The notes beneath the pieces are model-generated. The model was given only the letters and a program-made list of their open reading frames with translations. It was not told the DNA's origin and did no database searches. Below, piece after piece: positions 16,712-25,422 of a DNA stretch of 64,000 bases (the first letter of the stretch is position 1; each line of letters opens with the position of its first letter). The position numbers were made by a program, and so were the translations under genes. The stretch is from Putridiphycobacter sp965230485 (GTDB lineage Bacteria; Bacteroidota; Bacteroidia; Flavobacteriales_D; Crocinitomicaceae), in NCBI GenBank assembly GCA_965230485.1, contig CBDDLA010000001.1, positions 682,001-746,000 of the forward strand, written 5' to 3'.

Positions 16712-16727
16712 TAGAACGAATGTTCCA
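16712..16727. promoter_or_regulatory. TetR operator candidate TAGAACGAATGTTCCA
   Basis: This is the second copy ahead of the SDR gene: GAAC-GAAT-GTTC, matching TGGAAC-N4-GTTCCA with one change. Its centre is 35 bp from that of the other copy, about three and a half helical turns. Confidence 0.55.
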
Positions 16728-17011
16728 AATAAAATTTAGATAAATTTTCAAAAAATAAGAGATGGTGAACTTAAAACACTAGTAAGCAATAAAATAAATT
16801 AAAATAAAATTCTTCTTCCTTATTTTTCTCTTGCCGGTCTTAAATTATAAAGTGTTTAAAACAAAACACTAAACGGTTTAAGTTACTCTGCAAAGAGACC
16901 ATGATTGCACTAAAAAAGTCTATTTAGTTTATGAGTACTTAAAAAATAACGCAGCTTTTCAGGCACTTATCACGTTATGCTATTAGAAACAAATCTAAGT
17001 CCTGAATACCT
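16728..17011. other. AT-rich intergenic stretch without a supported gene
   Basis: With the operator area this makes a gap of about 366 bp between the SDR and the gene at 17012. I see no frame above 20 codons that looks real, no tRNA-like fold, and no clear terminator or TAnnTTTG box. It must carry the promoters of both flanking genes. Confidence 0.5.
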
Positions 17012-17371
17012 ATGGAAGCCTTCAATCAAATATTTAAAAGCCAGACAACACTTAAAATGGGAATTAAACTCAAAACCATTATTGAAGACACTTTTGAAGA
17101 CATTGAAGAAAACATGATGGGAGGAGCCAAAGTTAAACTGACACTTTATACAAGAGGTGGAAAAAATAATGTGTTATGTGGCATACAGGAAGGTACAAAT
17201 GAATCTTGTTTTCTTTATGTGCATCACATTGATAAGATTGACCATCCCAGACTAAAATTTAGCGGAAAAGGCAAACATGCCAAGCGTGTTAAATTTCAAT
17301 CATTAGAAGAAATTATTGAAGGTGATATTCAATGGCTTTTGTCAAAGGTGAATGAGCGTGCACCATATTAA
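17012..17371 (+). CDS. DUF1801-like small protein
   Basis: The 119-residue protein has no signal peptide. The stretch VKLTLYTRGGKNNVLCGIQ, then FLYVHHIDKIDHPRLKFSGKGKHAKRVKFQSLEEI, resembles DUF1801 proteins, whose C-termini read 'f..ga.l.DP.gLleG.GK..RhVk..sLeDi'. The match is moderate and no catalytic role is known for DUF1801. An alternative start at 17057 (MGIKLKTII) would drop 15 residues. It stands alone, 164 bp before clpB. Confidence 0.6.
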   Translation: MEAFNQIFKSQTTLKMGIKLKTIIEDTFEDIEENMMGGAKVKLTLYTRGGKNNVLCGIQEGTNESCFLYVHHIDKIDHPRLKFSGKGKHAKRVKFQSLEEIIEGDIQWLLSKVNERAPY

Positions 17372-17395
17372 ATGGTAGCAGTTACTTATAACACT

Positions 17396-17446
17396 TCTGT
17401 CAAAATAACAGTTCAATACCTCTGAAACCGCCAATATGACAGAGGT
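17396..17446 (+). other. Two overlapping inverted repeats ahead of clpB
   Basis: TCTGTCA (17396-17402) pairs with TGACAGA (17437-17443), and ACCTCTG (17418-17424) pairs with CAGAGGT (17440-17446). The right arms overlap, so only one of the two hairpins can form at a time. The region could be a terminator for the gene ending at 17371 or part of the clpB leader. No CIRCE (HrcA) element is present. Confidence 0.35.
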
Positions 17447-17535
17447 TTAAGCAAAACACTGCTACTTCTTCCGAATTTTGAACATAAAACTGGATTGGTC
17501 AATTTTTTGAGTCATAGTCATCAAAATAACACACC

Positions 17536-20160
17536 ATGAACATTGAAAAATTTACATATAAAACCAGAGAGGTTCTGCAGGATGTTCAAAACAGAATGCC
17601 AGAACTGGAGCAGCAAACCATTGAGCCTGCTCACCTGCTAAAAGGCATTATAGTAGTAGATGACAATATTTTGACTTTTTTAGGATCAGAATTGAACATT
17701 AATTGGCAACAAATTGAGCAAATCGTAGATCATCAAATCACCTCCTACCCTAAAGTATCAGGTGGTCAGATGTATTTCTCTGCAAAGGCAAACGAGATTG
17801 TTCAAGCAGCCACAAAAAACCTAAAAGAGTTTGGAGATGAATTCATTTCCATTGAGCTACTCTTATATAGCTTTTTGGGAGTAAACGATCCAATTGTTAA
17901 TGCATTAAAAGACCAAAACATAACCAAAACCAATTTAAAAGCAGCCATTATGAAATTACGAAACGGGCAAAACGTGAATTCCGCATCAGCAGAAAACGAA
18001 TACCAAGCCTTGAATAAATATGCTCGAAACTTAAACGATCTCGCTCAAAGTGGAAAATTAGATCCTGTAATTGGTCGAGATGATGAGATCAGGCGTGTAT
18101 TACAAATATTAACTAGACGTACCAAAAATAATCCCATTTTGATTGGTGAACCTGGTGTCGGTAAAACAGCCATTGCGGAGGGAATTGCACATAGAATTAT
18201 TTCGGGAGATGTGCCTGAAAACCTAAAATCAAAACAAGTCTTTTCATTAGATATGGGGGCTTTGGTAGCTGGTGCGAAATATAAAGGAGAATTTGAGGAA
18301 CGCTTAAAAGCTGTCGTTAAAGAAGTAGTTAATGCAGATGGCGAAATCATCCTTTTTATTGATGAGATTCACACACTTGTTGGTGCAGGCGGTGGCGAAG
18401 GAGCAATGGACGCAGCTAATATTTTAAAGCCAGCGCTGGCCCGAGGAGAATTGCGTGCCGTTGGGGCAACCACTTTAAATGAGTATCAAAAATACTTTGA
18501 AAAAGATAAAGCCTTAATTCGTCGATTCCAAACAGTATTGATTGACGAACCCAATCGAGAAGACGCCATCTCCATTTTACGAGGGATCAAAGAAAAATAT
18601 GAAAATTACCACAAGGTGATGATCAAGGATGAAGCCATCATTTCGGCTGTTGAATTATCACAGCGCTATATCACTGAACGTCAATTACCAGACAAGGCCA
18701 TTGACCTGATTGATGAAGCTTCAGCAAAAATGAGAATGGAAATTAATTCCAAACCTGAAGAATTGGATGAAATTGAACGAAAAATCATGCAATTAGAAAT
18801 TGAGAGGCAAGCCATTAAGAGAGAAAAAGATAAAAAGAAATTAGATAAACTCGCTTCTGAATTAGCTGAATTAACCGAGCAAAAAAACCAATTGACCGCT
18901 AAATGGCAAAATGAAAAGAACCGTTTAGATGCTGTTCAAAAAGCTAAAGAAACCATTGAACAACTGAAACTAGAAGCGGATCAGGCAGAAAGAGATGGAG
19001 ACTATGAAAAAGTAGCCCAAATTCGTTATGGTAAAATCCAGGAAACCGAAGCAGAGCTGGTTAACTTAAAAGCAGAATTGCAAAATATGCAAAACGAAAC
19101 CAGCTTGATTAAAGAAGAAGTGGATGCTAAAGACATTGCAGATGTAGTATCGAAGTGGACTGGTATTCCAGTCAATAAAATGTTAGAGGGAGAACGGGAA
19201 AAACTACTGAGGTTAGAAGATGAAATTGGTAAGCGTGTGGTTGGACAAGAAGAAGCCATTGAGGCAGTGAGTGACGCAGTAAGAAGAAGCAGAGCCGGTT
19301 TGCAAGATGAGAAAAAACCAATTGGTTCTTTTATTTTTCTTGGAACTACTGGTGTTGGTAAAACAGAGTTGGCCAAAGCCCTTGCAGAGTTTTTATTCAA
19401 TGACGAAAACGCTATGACAAGAATTGACATGAGCGAATATCAAGAACGCCATGCCGTTAGCCGATTGGTAGGTGCTCCTCCGGGATATGTGGGCTATGAT
19501 GAAGGTGGCCAATTGACAGAAGCAGTGAGAAGACGCCCCTACTCGATTGTTTTGTTAGATGAGATTGAGAAAGCGCATCCTGATGTCTTTAACATCTTAT
19601 TACAAGTATTAGATGATGGCCGTTTAACGGACAATAAAGGCAGAGTAGTGAATTTTAAAAACACCATCATCATCATGACCTCTAATATGGGTTCTGATAT
19701 CATACAAGAAAAATTTGAAGGGTATGAAGAAGCTTCTAACAAGTTTGGTATTGTTCAAAATGCAAAAAAGGAAGTCTATGAGCGATTAAAGCAGACTATT
19801 CGTCCGGAATTTTTAAACCGAATTGATGAAACCATTATGTTTAAGCCATTAACCATGAAAGATGTGAAGCAAATTGTGAACATACAATTGGGTATGCTCA
19901 ATAAGCGATTATCTGAAAATGAGATTACCTTAGAAGTATCTAACGCGGCTATTGAATGGATGACTAATAAAGGATTTGACCCTCAATTTGGTGCAAGACC
20001 TATTAAACGAATGATTCAAAAAGAAGTGTTAAATGCCTTATCTAAATCAATTTTAGCTGGAAACATTCAACTGGGGTCAATAGTAAATGTTGGCATTGCG
20101 GATGACGGATTAATCTTTTCTACAAAGAAATCTCAACCTAAAGAGATGTTAGAAAATTAA
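17536..20160 (+). CDS. clpB: ATP-dependent disaggregase ClpB
   Basis: The 874-residue AAA+ chaperone works with DnaK to rescue aggregated proteins in the cytoplasm. In order it shows a double Clp_N domain (1-150), a first ATPase (Walker A GEPGVGKT at about 203, Walker B ILFIDEIHT at about 270), the long coiled-coil M domain (about 400-530) that distinguishes ClpB from ClpA/ClpC, and a second ATPase (GTTGVGKTELAKALAEFLF at about 603, Walker B VLLDEIEKAHPDV at about 670). It ends with the small C-terminal domain. Length is normal for the family. It is monocistronic, closed by a terminator at 20176-20210. Confidence 0.98.
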   Translation: MNIEKFTYKTREVLQDVQNRMPELEQQTIEPAHLLKGIIVVDDNILTFLGSELNINWQQIEQIVDHQITSYPKVSGGQMYFSAKANEIVQAATKNLKEFGDEFISIELLLYSFLGVNDPIVNALKDQNITKTNLKAAIMKLRNGQNVNSASAENEYQALNKYARNLNDLAQSGKLDPVIGRDDEIRRVLQILTRRTKNNPILIGEPGVGKTAIAEGIAHRIISGDVPENLKSKQVFSLDMGALVAGAKYKGEFEERLKAVVKEVVNADGEIILFIDEIHTLVGAGGGEGAMDAANILKPALARGELRAVGATTLNEYQKYFEKDKALIRRFQTVLIDEPNREDAISILRGIKEKYENYHKVMIKDEAIISAVELSQRYITERQLPDKAIDLIDEASAKMRMEINSKPEELDEIERKIMQLEIERQAIKREKDKKKLDKLASELAELTEQKNQLTAKWQNEKNRLDAVQKAKETIEQLKLEADQAERDGDYEKVAQIRYGKIQETEAELVNLKAELQNMQNETSLIKEEVDAKDIADVVSKWTGIPVNKMLEGEREKLLRLEDEIGKRVVGQEEAIEAVSDAVRRSRAGLQDEKKPIGSFIFLGTTGVGKTELAKALAEFLFNDENAMTRIDMSEYQERHAVSRLVGAPPGYVGYDEGGQLTEAVRRRPYSIVLLDEIEKAHPDVFNILLQVLDDGRLTDNKGRVVNFKNTIIIMTSNMGSDIIQEKFEGYEEASNKFGIVQNAKKEVYERLKQTIRPEFLNRIDETIMFKPLTMKDVKQIVNIQLGMLNKRLSENEITLEVSNAAIEWMTNKGFDPQFGARPIKRMIQKEVLNALSKSILAGNIQLGSIVNVGIADDGLIFSTKKSQPKEMLEN

Positions 20161-20175
20161 ATTGATACACCAATA

Positions 20176-20210
20176 AAAAACGGAGCCAGGATGAATTTGG
20201 CTCCGTTTTT
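20176..20210. terminator. Bidirectional rho-independent terminator
   Basis: The stem AAAAACGGAGCCA (20176-20188) pairs with TGGCTCCGTTTTT (20198-20210) around a 9-base loop. T-runs follow on both strands, so it can end both clpB (plus) and the SPFH gene (minus). Confidence 0.92.
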
Positions 20211-20231
20211 CAACCTATTTCAATAGATTGG

Positions 20232-21131
20232 TTATTTGTTAAAGCTGGGCATGTTAATGCCATTACCGCCCATCACTATAGGCGTTTTTCCATCTGTTAT
20301 AATAATCTTCGAATTAGTCTTCATGGCTTCAGCGCTTAACTCAATGGCCTTTAATTTTAACAATTGATCAGTAATTGTAGAATTCTCAAGTTCTTGTCTT
20401 TTTTGCTCTGCCTCAGCAGCAACAATAATTCTCTTAGCCTCTAACATCTGTCTCTCCAAGGCAAATTCTAAATCGAGTCTGCTTTTACTGATTTCTAGCT
20501 CTTTTTCTCTGAGTCCCTTCTCTACTGCAAAATCAAGGCGTTCTCTTGCTGTTTTGTTTTCGACAGCTGTTCGCTTGGCAATCTCTTCTGCTTTTAGTCG
20601 CTCCTGAATGGTGGCCACAATACCTTTTGGTAAATGAAAATCTTTTAGAATAACACTTTCCATTTTAATTCCTCTTTCAATAAGAACGGTTGCCATAGCC
20701 TTCATTAATTCCATTTCAATTTCTGATCGTGAAGGAATTAAATACTGGGCTTCATATTTTAATCCAATTTTTCTCAAATTGGTTTCTATATAGTCATCAA
20801 TCAGTAAACTTTCGTAATTAGGACCATATTTTTGATGAATTTCGAGGATAGAATTTTTTTGAACGTGATACAGTATTGTAACATCTGCGTCTACATAAAT
20901 TCCTTCTTTGGAGTGAAAATGAAATACTTTATTGTGGTTAATTGTTCTGGTCTCGTACCGTACAACATATCTGAATATTTTAGGTGCAAAATGATGAGCA
21001 CCAGGCTCTAAAAGTTGTTCTTTGGCTTTTCCCATTTTAATATCAATGCCTACTTCTCCAGGCCTGATAATGGTACAACTTTGGGCAATTAATAATGCGG
21101 TAGCTAAGCTACAAAAAGTTAAAAATTTCAT
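20232..21131 (-). CDS. SPFH/prohibitin-family lipoprotein
   Basis: The 299-residue protein starts with a lipoprotein-type signal (ALLIAQSC, Cys at 19). The SPFH/Band 7 domain follows: IIRPGEVGIDIKMGKAKEQLLEPGAHHFAPKIF and the GIYVDADVTILYHV strand, then a long charged coiled coil (about 165-265) rich in Ala/Glu/Arg. Prohibitin-like proteins make ring or cage scaffolds and often hold membrane proteases such as FtsH. A lipid anchor in place of a transmembrane helix is noted in Bacteroidota homologues. It is expressed alone and shares a terminator with clpB. Confidence 0.88.
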   Translation of the reverse strand: MKFLTFCSLATALLIAQSCTIIRPGEVGIDIKMGKAKEQLLEPGAHHFAPKIFRYVVRYETRTINHNKVFHFHSKEGIYVDADVTILYHVQKNSILEIHQKYGPNYESLLIDDYIETNLRKIGLKYEAQYLIPSRSEIEMELMKAMATVLIERGIKMESVILKDFHLPKGIVATIQERLKAEEIAKRTAVENKTARERLDFAVEKGLREKELEISKSRLDLEFALERQMLEAKRIIVAAEAEQKRQELENSTITDQLLKLKAIELSAEAMKTNSKIIITDGKTPIVMGGNGINMPSFNK

Positions 21132-21307
21132 GTGCGATCTTTTTTAATTAGTGATAATTTCCTGCCTCTTTGGTCAGGATTTATGAAATCAAGAAACAAC
21201 AATCATGCCTTTTTTAACAAAAAATTAACATTTCAACTAATTTTAAACATCACTTGTTAAGTTAGATAACTTAATTCGAATGAATTATTGCCTGTAAAAG
21301 CATGAAA

Positions 21308-21835
21308 TTACCCCTCTAATAATTTTCTCAACCTTTTCAATTCGTGCCTCCCCCTATTCAGCACCCCAGCCGATTCTGTTTCTTCTAAAACTAGTTCAAT
21401 AGCACCAATTATCTCAGGGGCTAACTCCGGATGATTTTGGGCAATTCGACGACAGACGGTCATTGAAAATGCTTTTATGGCTATGGGCTCAGTTTTATCT
21501 TCTAAATAAGTAAAGGCAAAATCAAACAAATGACCTTCGTAATCTTCAGGAATATCTGCTGTTTGAAAAATCCGCATCACATTCCGCTTGTAAGCGTCTA
21601 TTCGTTCATTTTCTAGTCCTTTAATCATTCTGATTAAGTAAGGCTTTAAAACGGTTTTGTTTTTATCGTGTACTTTGCTGATTGATTGTGTGGCACGCTG
21701 AACCAAACGGATATGATCACTTTCAAAAAAATCCATTAATAAATTAAGCTCTTCTTCAGATCTTAAAGCACGATCTGCCACTTGTTCCCAAATCGTTTTA
21801 CCATTATCACTTAAAATCAACTCTTTTAGTGTCAT
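21308..21835 (-). CDS. HEAT-like helical repeat protein, hypothetical
   Basis: The 175-residue soluble protein is all helical, with repeated amphipathic pairs such as HIRLVQRATQSISKVHDKNK, MIKGLENERIDAYKRNVMRIF and PIAIKAFSMTVCRRIAQNHPELAPEIIGAIELVLEE. This is the look of a HEAT/ARM repeat scaffold. The function is unknown. It is divergent from parE, with 135 bp between start codons. Confidence 0.7.
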   Translation of the reverse strand: MTLKELILSDNGKTIWEQVADRALRSEEELNLLMDFFESDHIRLVQRATQSISKVHDKNKTVLKPYLIRMIKGLENERIDAYKRNVMRIFQTADIPEDYEGHLFDFAFTYLEDKTEPIAIKAFSMTVCRRIAQNHPELAPEIIGAIELVLEETESAGVLNRGRHELKRLRKLLEG

Positions 21836-21936
21836 TTTTGCTGAAAATCGATCTAAAATTAATGAAAAGGGCTTGTTTAACGCCGAATTGTTGATATTCT
21901 TTCAAAAAATGTCAAAAATCAAAGGGCATTATCCTA

Positions 21937-21944
21937 TATATTTG
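21937..21944 (+). promoter_or_regulatory. Promoter -7 box (TATATTTG) for parE
   Basis: TATATTTG matches the Bacteroidota -7 consensus TAnnTTTG and lies 27 bp before the parE ATG. No good TTTG -33 element is seen at the expected spacing. Confidence 0.6.
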
Positions 21945-21970
21945 TTAGCAACCAACAAACCTACTTTTTC

Positions 21971-23821
21971 ATGGCTGAACAAGCATCCAATTACACCGAA
22001 GACAATATCCGATCACTTGACTGGAAAGAGCACATTAGGCTGCGTCCAGGGATGTATATTGGAAAATTAGGCGATGGCTCAGCACCTGATGATGGCATTT
22101 ATGTTTTGGTTAAAGAAATCATGGATAATTCCATTGATGAATTTGTGATGGGGAATGGCCGACAAATCAAAGTAAAAATTAAGGATGGCTTGGCAAGCAT
22201 AAGGGATTATGGACGTGGTATTCCGCTTGGCAAGGTAAATGATTGCGTTTCAAAAATTAATACAGGTGGTAAATACGATTCGAAAGCTTTTAAGAAATCG
22301 GTTGGTTTAAATGGTGTGGGTACAAAAGCTGTTAATGCCTTAAGTGAACATTTTTTGGTGAGGTCTGTTCGTGATGGAAAAATGAAAGAGTCCGTTTATA
22401 ATCGCGGAGAATTAATTTTAGATGGTGATATTGTAGATACGGATGAAAAAAATGGGACTTATTTTGAGTTTACTGCTGACGATACTGTATTCAAAAATTA
22501 TAAATACCGAAAACAATACCTTGAAAAACTGTTTTGGAACTATTGTTATTTGAATCGTGGATTAACCATTCATTTTAACGGTGAGAAATACCATTCTAAA
22601 AATGGCTTGTTAGATCTTTTGAGTGATAATATGGATGGAGATCCGCTCTACCCAATTATCCATTTAGAAGGAGAAGATATTGAAGTTGCCTTTACCCATG
22701 TTCGTTCATATGGCGAAGATTACTCCTCTTTTGTTAACGGACAGCACACTACACAAGGTGGAACTCATCAATCTGCCTTCAGAGAAGCTGTAGCTAAGGT
22801 GATTCGTGACTTTTATTCTAAAAAATACGAAGCCATTGACATAAGGCAATCCATTGTAGCAGCTGTGGCTGTAAAGGTGATAGAGCCTGTTTTTGAATCA
22901 CAAACTAAAACAAAATTAGGATCGACAGAGGTTGAGCCAGGAGGGCAATCAATGCGTGCTTTTGTTAATGACTTCTTAAAAGAAAAACTGGACAATTTCC
23001 TGCATAGGAATTCAGAAATTGCCGATACGATTGAAAAGAAGATTAAACAATCAGAAAAAGAACGAAAAGAGCTATCAGGAATTAGAAAATTGGCCCGAGA
23101 TAGAGCCAAAAAATCCAGTCTTCACAATAAAAAACTAAGAGATTGTAGGATTCATTTAGGAGATACTAAAAAAGAGCGGCATGATGAATCTACTCTATTT
23201 ATAACCGAGGGTGATTCTGCGAGTGGTTCTATCACCAAATCGCGTGATGTGAATACGCAAGCTGTATTTAGTTTAAGAGGAAAACCTTTAAATTCATACG
23301 GTTTAACAAAAAAAGTGGTGTATGAAAACGAAGAGTTTAATTTAATTCAGGCAGCTTTAAATATTGAAGACGATATTGAAAATTTGAGGTACAATAAGGT
23401 AGTCATTGCCACTGATGCAGACGTGGATGGAATGCATATTCGTTTATTACTATTAACCTTCTTTTTGCAATTTTTCCCAGACTTGGTCAGAAAAGGTCAT
23501 GTTTATATTTTGCAAACGCCTCTATTTAGGGTAAGAAATAAGAAGCAAACTTTTTATTGTTATTCTGATCAGGAAAGAATTGACGCCATTGAAGCTTGTG
23601 GTAAACAAGCAGAAATTACACGATTTAAAGGTTTAGGTGAAATCTCACCTGATGAGTTTAAACATTTTATTGGTGAAGATATTCGACTGGATCCTGTTTA
23701 CATTGGTAAAAGTGCAAAAATTGAAGATATCTTGGAATTTTATATGGGCAAAAACACACCAAACAGGCAAGAATTTATTATTGACAATTTACGACTGGAA
23801 GAAGTGGTTGAAGCGAGTTAA
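21971..23821 (+). CDS. parE: DNA topoisomerase IV subunit B (ParE-type)
   Basis: The 616-residue type IIA topoisomerase B subunit carries the GHKL ATPase (E49/N53 in VKEIMDNSIDE, GRGIPLG, GLNGVGTKAVNALS), the transducer domain, and the TOPRIM domain (E413 in EGDSASGS, D482/D484 in DADVDGMHIRLLLL). The short length, without the GyrB C-terminal insertion, points to the ParE-like group. It would supply ATP hydrolysis for decatenation. The A-subunit gene, often adjacent in Bacteroidota, is not next to it here; a YfiR-like gene follows. Confidence 0.93.
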   Translation: MAEQASNYTEDNIRSLDWKEHIRLRPGMYIGKLGDGSAPDDGIYVLVKEIMDNSIDEFVMGNGRQIKVKIKDGLASIRDYGRGIPLGKVNDCVSKINTGGKYDSKAFKKSVGLNGVGTKAVNALSEHFLVRSVRDGKMKESVYNRGELILDGDIVDTDEKNGTYFEFTADDTVFKNYKYRKQYLEKLFWNYCYLNRGLTIHFNGEKYHSKNGLLDLLSDNMDGDPLYPIIHLEGEDIEVAFTHVRSYGEDYSSFVNGQHTTQGGTHQSAFREAVAKVIRDFYSKKYEAIDIRQSIVAAVAVKVIEPVFESQTKTKLGSTEVEPGGQSMRAFVNDFLKEKLDNFLHRNSEIADTIEKKIKQSEKERKELSGIRKLARDRAKKSSLHNKKLRDCRIHLGDTKKERHDESTLFITEGDSASGSITKSRDVNTQAVFSLRGKPLNSYGLTKKVVYENEEFNLIQAALNIEDDIENLRYNKVVIATDADVDGMHIRLLLLTFFLQFFPDLVRKGHVYILQTPLFRVRNKKQTFYCYSDQERIDAIEACGKQAEITRFKGLGEISPDEFKHFIGEDIRLDPVYIGKSAKIEDILEFYMGKNTPNRQEFIIDNLRLEEVVEAS

Positions 23822-23918
23822 TCATTATGCAAACATAATTTTATCTTCATAATACTTTCATTTTCGCGAAAATATTGCTAACTTTAAGGGTTGAGTAGTA
23901 AATTTTTAAAATCCCCCT

Positions 23919-24746
23919 ATGAAGTTATTTTCGCTTAAGTCTTTAGTTTGCTTTGCCTGTTTTATCACTATGACCAATTCTGGATTCGCTAGAGAAAGTG
24001 ATGATATTATTTTAAGTAAAGCTAATTTTATTCTTGAAGTTGCTTACAATATTTATTACGAAGAAACATCTAATACAGACACTTATGAAATTGGTATTTA
24101 TGGAAGGGACAGTGAATCTAAAGCAGTTTTTAACAAACTGAATCGCTTAGTTGAAAATTTAACCATTGACGACAAACCGATTAGTATTAAATTATTCAAG
24201 AATATTAGATCTGTATTGCCTGTTGACGTTATCTACATTTCTGGTAATACCAAAGTAAGATTAGGTGACCTTCACGATAAGCTATCCGTCAACCATTATA
24301 GCATGATTACTGAAAACTATCCGTTTGGAAGTTCTGCCATAAACTTTTCGCTAGATAAAAATGATGAAATTGTATACGAGATTCAAGAAGCAACACTGAG
24401 AAACAATGGGGCTGAACTGAGACGAAGAATATTAAAAAATCGACAGAGGATAGCTTCCGCATCTGAATGGAAAGCGGTAATGGAAGGTGGCAAAAAAAGC
24501 GAAAAGCGTTACAGTTCTAGTCAAATGAGCACTGATGAAAACGAAGAAATAACAGATAGCTTAGTGGAGATAGAAGAAAAAGAGCCATGTCCTGAAATAG
24601 TTAGCGCTAACAAAGCTTGCGACTGTCAATCAGAAGTTGATGCGGCTGTTAAGTCCGCCAATAAAAAGTTTAATTGGCTACTCATCTTCACCCTACTTGT
24701 AGTCGCTGGATCTACTTTCTATATTTTAAGGCTTAGAAGGCAATAG
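23919..24746 (+). CDS. YfiR-like domain protein with C-terminal membrane anchor
   Basis: The 275-residue protein has a signal peptide (ending GFARE), a domain at about 30-180 resembling YfiR/DUF4154, and a single membrane helix (about 252-268) before a basic tail. YfiR-like signs are YEIGIYGRDSESKAVFNKLNRLVENLTIDDKPISI, the IYISG strand, and the closing INFSLDKNDEIVYEIQEATLRNNGAELRRRILKNRQRI. YfiR domains are periplasmic repressors or sensors coupled to membrane signalling proteins. Here no kinase or diguanylate cyclase is attached. A Cys-containing linker (CPEIVSANKACDCQ) precedes the helix. Located 97 bp after parE. Confidence 0.7.
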   Translation: MKLFSLKSLVCFACFITMTNSGFARESDDIILSKANFILEVAYNIYYEETSNTDTYEIGIYGRDSESKAVFNKLNRLVENLTIDDKPISIKLFKNIRSVLPVDVIYISGNTKVRLGDLHDKLSVNHYSMITENYPFGSSAINFSLDKNDEIVYEIQEATLRNNGAELRRRILKNRQRIASASEWKAVMEGGKKSEKRYSSSQMSTDENEEITDSLVEIEEKEPCPEIVSANKACDCQSEVDAAVKSANKKFNWLLIFTLLVVAGSTFYILRLRRQ

Positions 24747-24834
24747 GTGTTTTGAGCTATAGCTATATTCCAATTTAAAGATAGCCATTGAACTAATGTC
24801 AAATAGCCTTTCTCACCTCTTTTAACAACTTACT

Positions 24835-25293
24835 CTATTTTGACCCCACAAACGTGCAGGACTCAGGGTCTGTGCAAGGATAATAGAATGTTTCGCAGAC
24901 CTCATAATTTACATTTAGCTCTCCATTCGTCATGAAAGCGGTTCCTTCATAAGTAATGCCAACAGCATCTTCGTTAAAAGTAGCTTCATTATTTGCCACA
25001 ATGGCTCTTATTTTTTGTCCTTCATTATAAAGGTTTTCCAAAACAATTTCGTTGGTGTTAGGTCCCTCAAGTATATCAACTTTATAAGTTGCATCATCTT
25101 CATATATACAAGACTCTTTAACATTATAGCTTCCAATAAATTGGTCTCTTTCAAAGACACAGCTTCCATCATCTTCTTTTGCTTTTTCAACAAAGTTAGT
25201 TGCATTTGAATCTGTACATCCTTTTTTCTTACAACTTACTGAACTTATAAGTAATGCAAATACCACAACTAATTTAACCCAATCATTTTTCAT
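24835..25293 (-). CDS. Lipoprotein with CTDSNATNF motif
   Basis: The 152-residue product begins with a lipoprotein signal (LLISSVSC, then KKKGC). The mature start GCTDSNATNFVEKAKEDDGSC is the short Cys-bounded 'GCTDpnAtNYdp.A..ddGSC' motif common in Bacteroidota secreted proteins. The rest is a small beta-rich domain with paired cysteines (KESC, YEVCETFYYPCTDPESCTF), probably disulfide-bonded. No enzyme signature is visible. Its role is unknown. Confidence 0.75.
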   Translation of the reverse strand: MKNDWVKLVVVFALLISSVSCKKKGCTDSNATNFVEKAKEDDGSCVFERDQFIGSYNVKESCIYEDDATYKVDILEGPNTNEIVLENLYNEGQKIRAIVANNEATFNEDAVGITYEGTAFMTNGELNVNYEVCETFYYPCTDPESCTFVGSK

Positions 25294-25422
25294 TTGAAAT
25301 TATTTAACAATTTGTTGCGAATATAAAAAAACTATTGAAGTATCGCCTAATGGTTTAACGTACTAGATTTTAAGTTAGAAAAAAATTGCTTAAAGCAGCA
25401 AAGGCGAGACATATTGATTGGC

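Noticed and set aside
19026..19430. Long antisense frames in clpB and accC
   Set aside because: They mirror the codon use of strongly conserved genes on the other strand; no start signals or known families.
24835..25293. Cys-rich lipoprotein as a toxin
   Set aside because: The CTDSNATNF motif is a general feature of exported proteins in this phylum; no toxin domain or immunity partner is seen.
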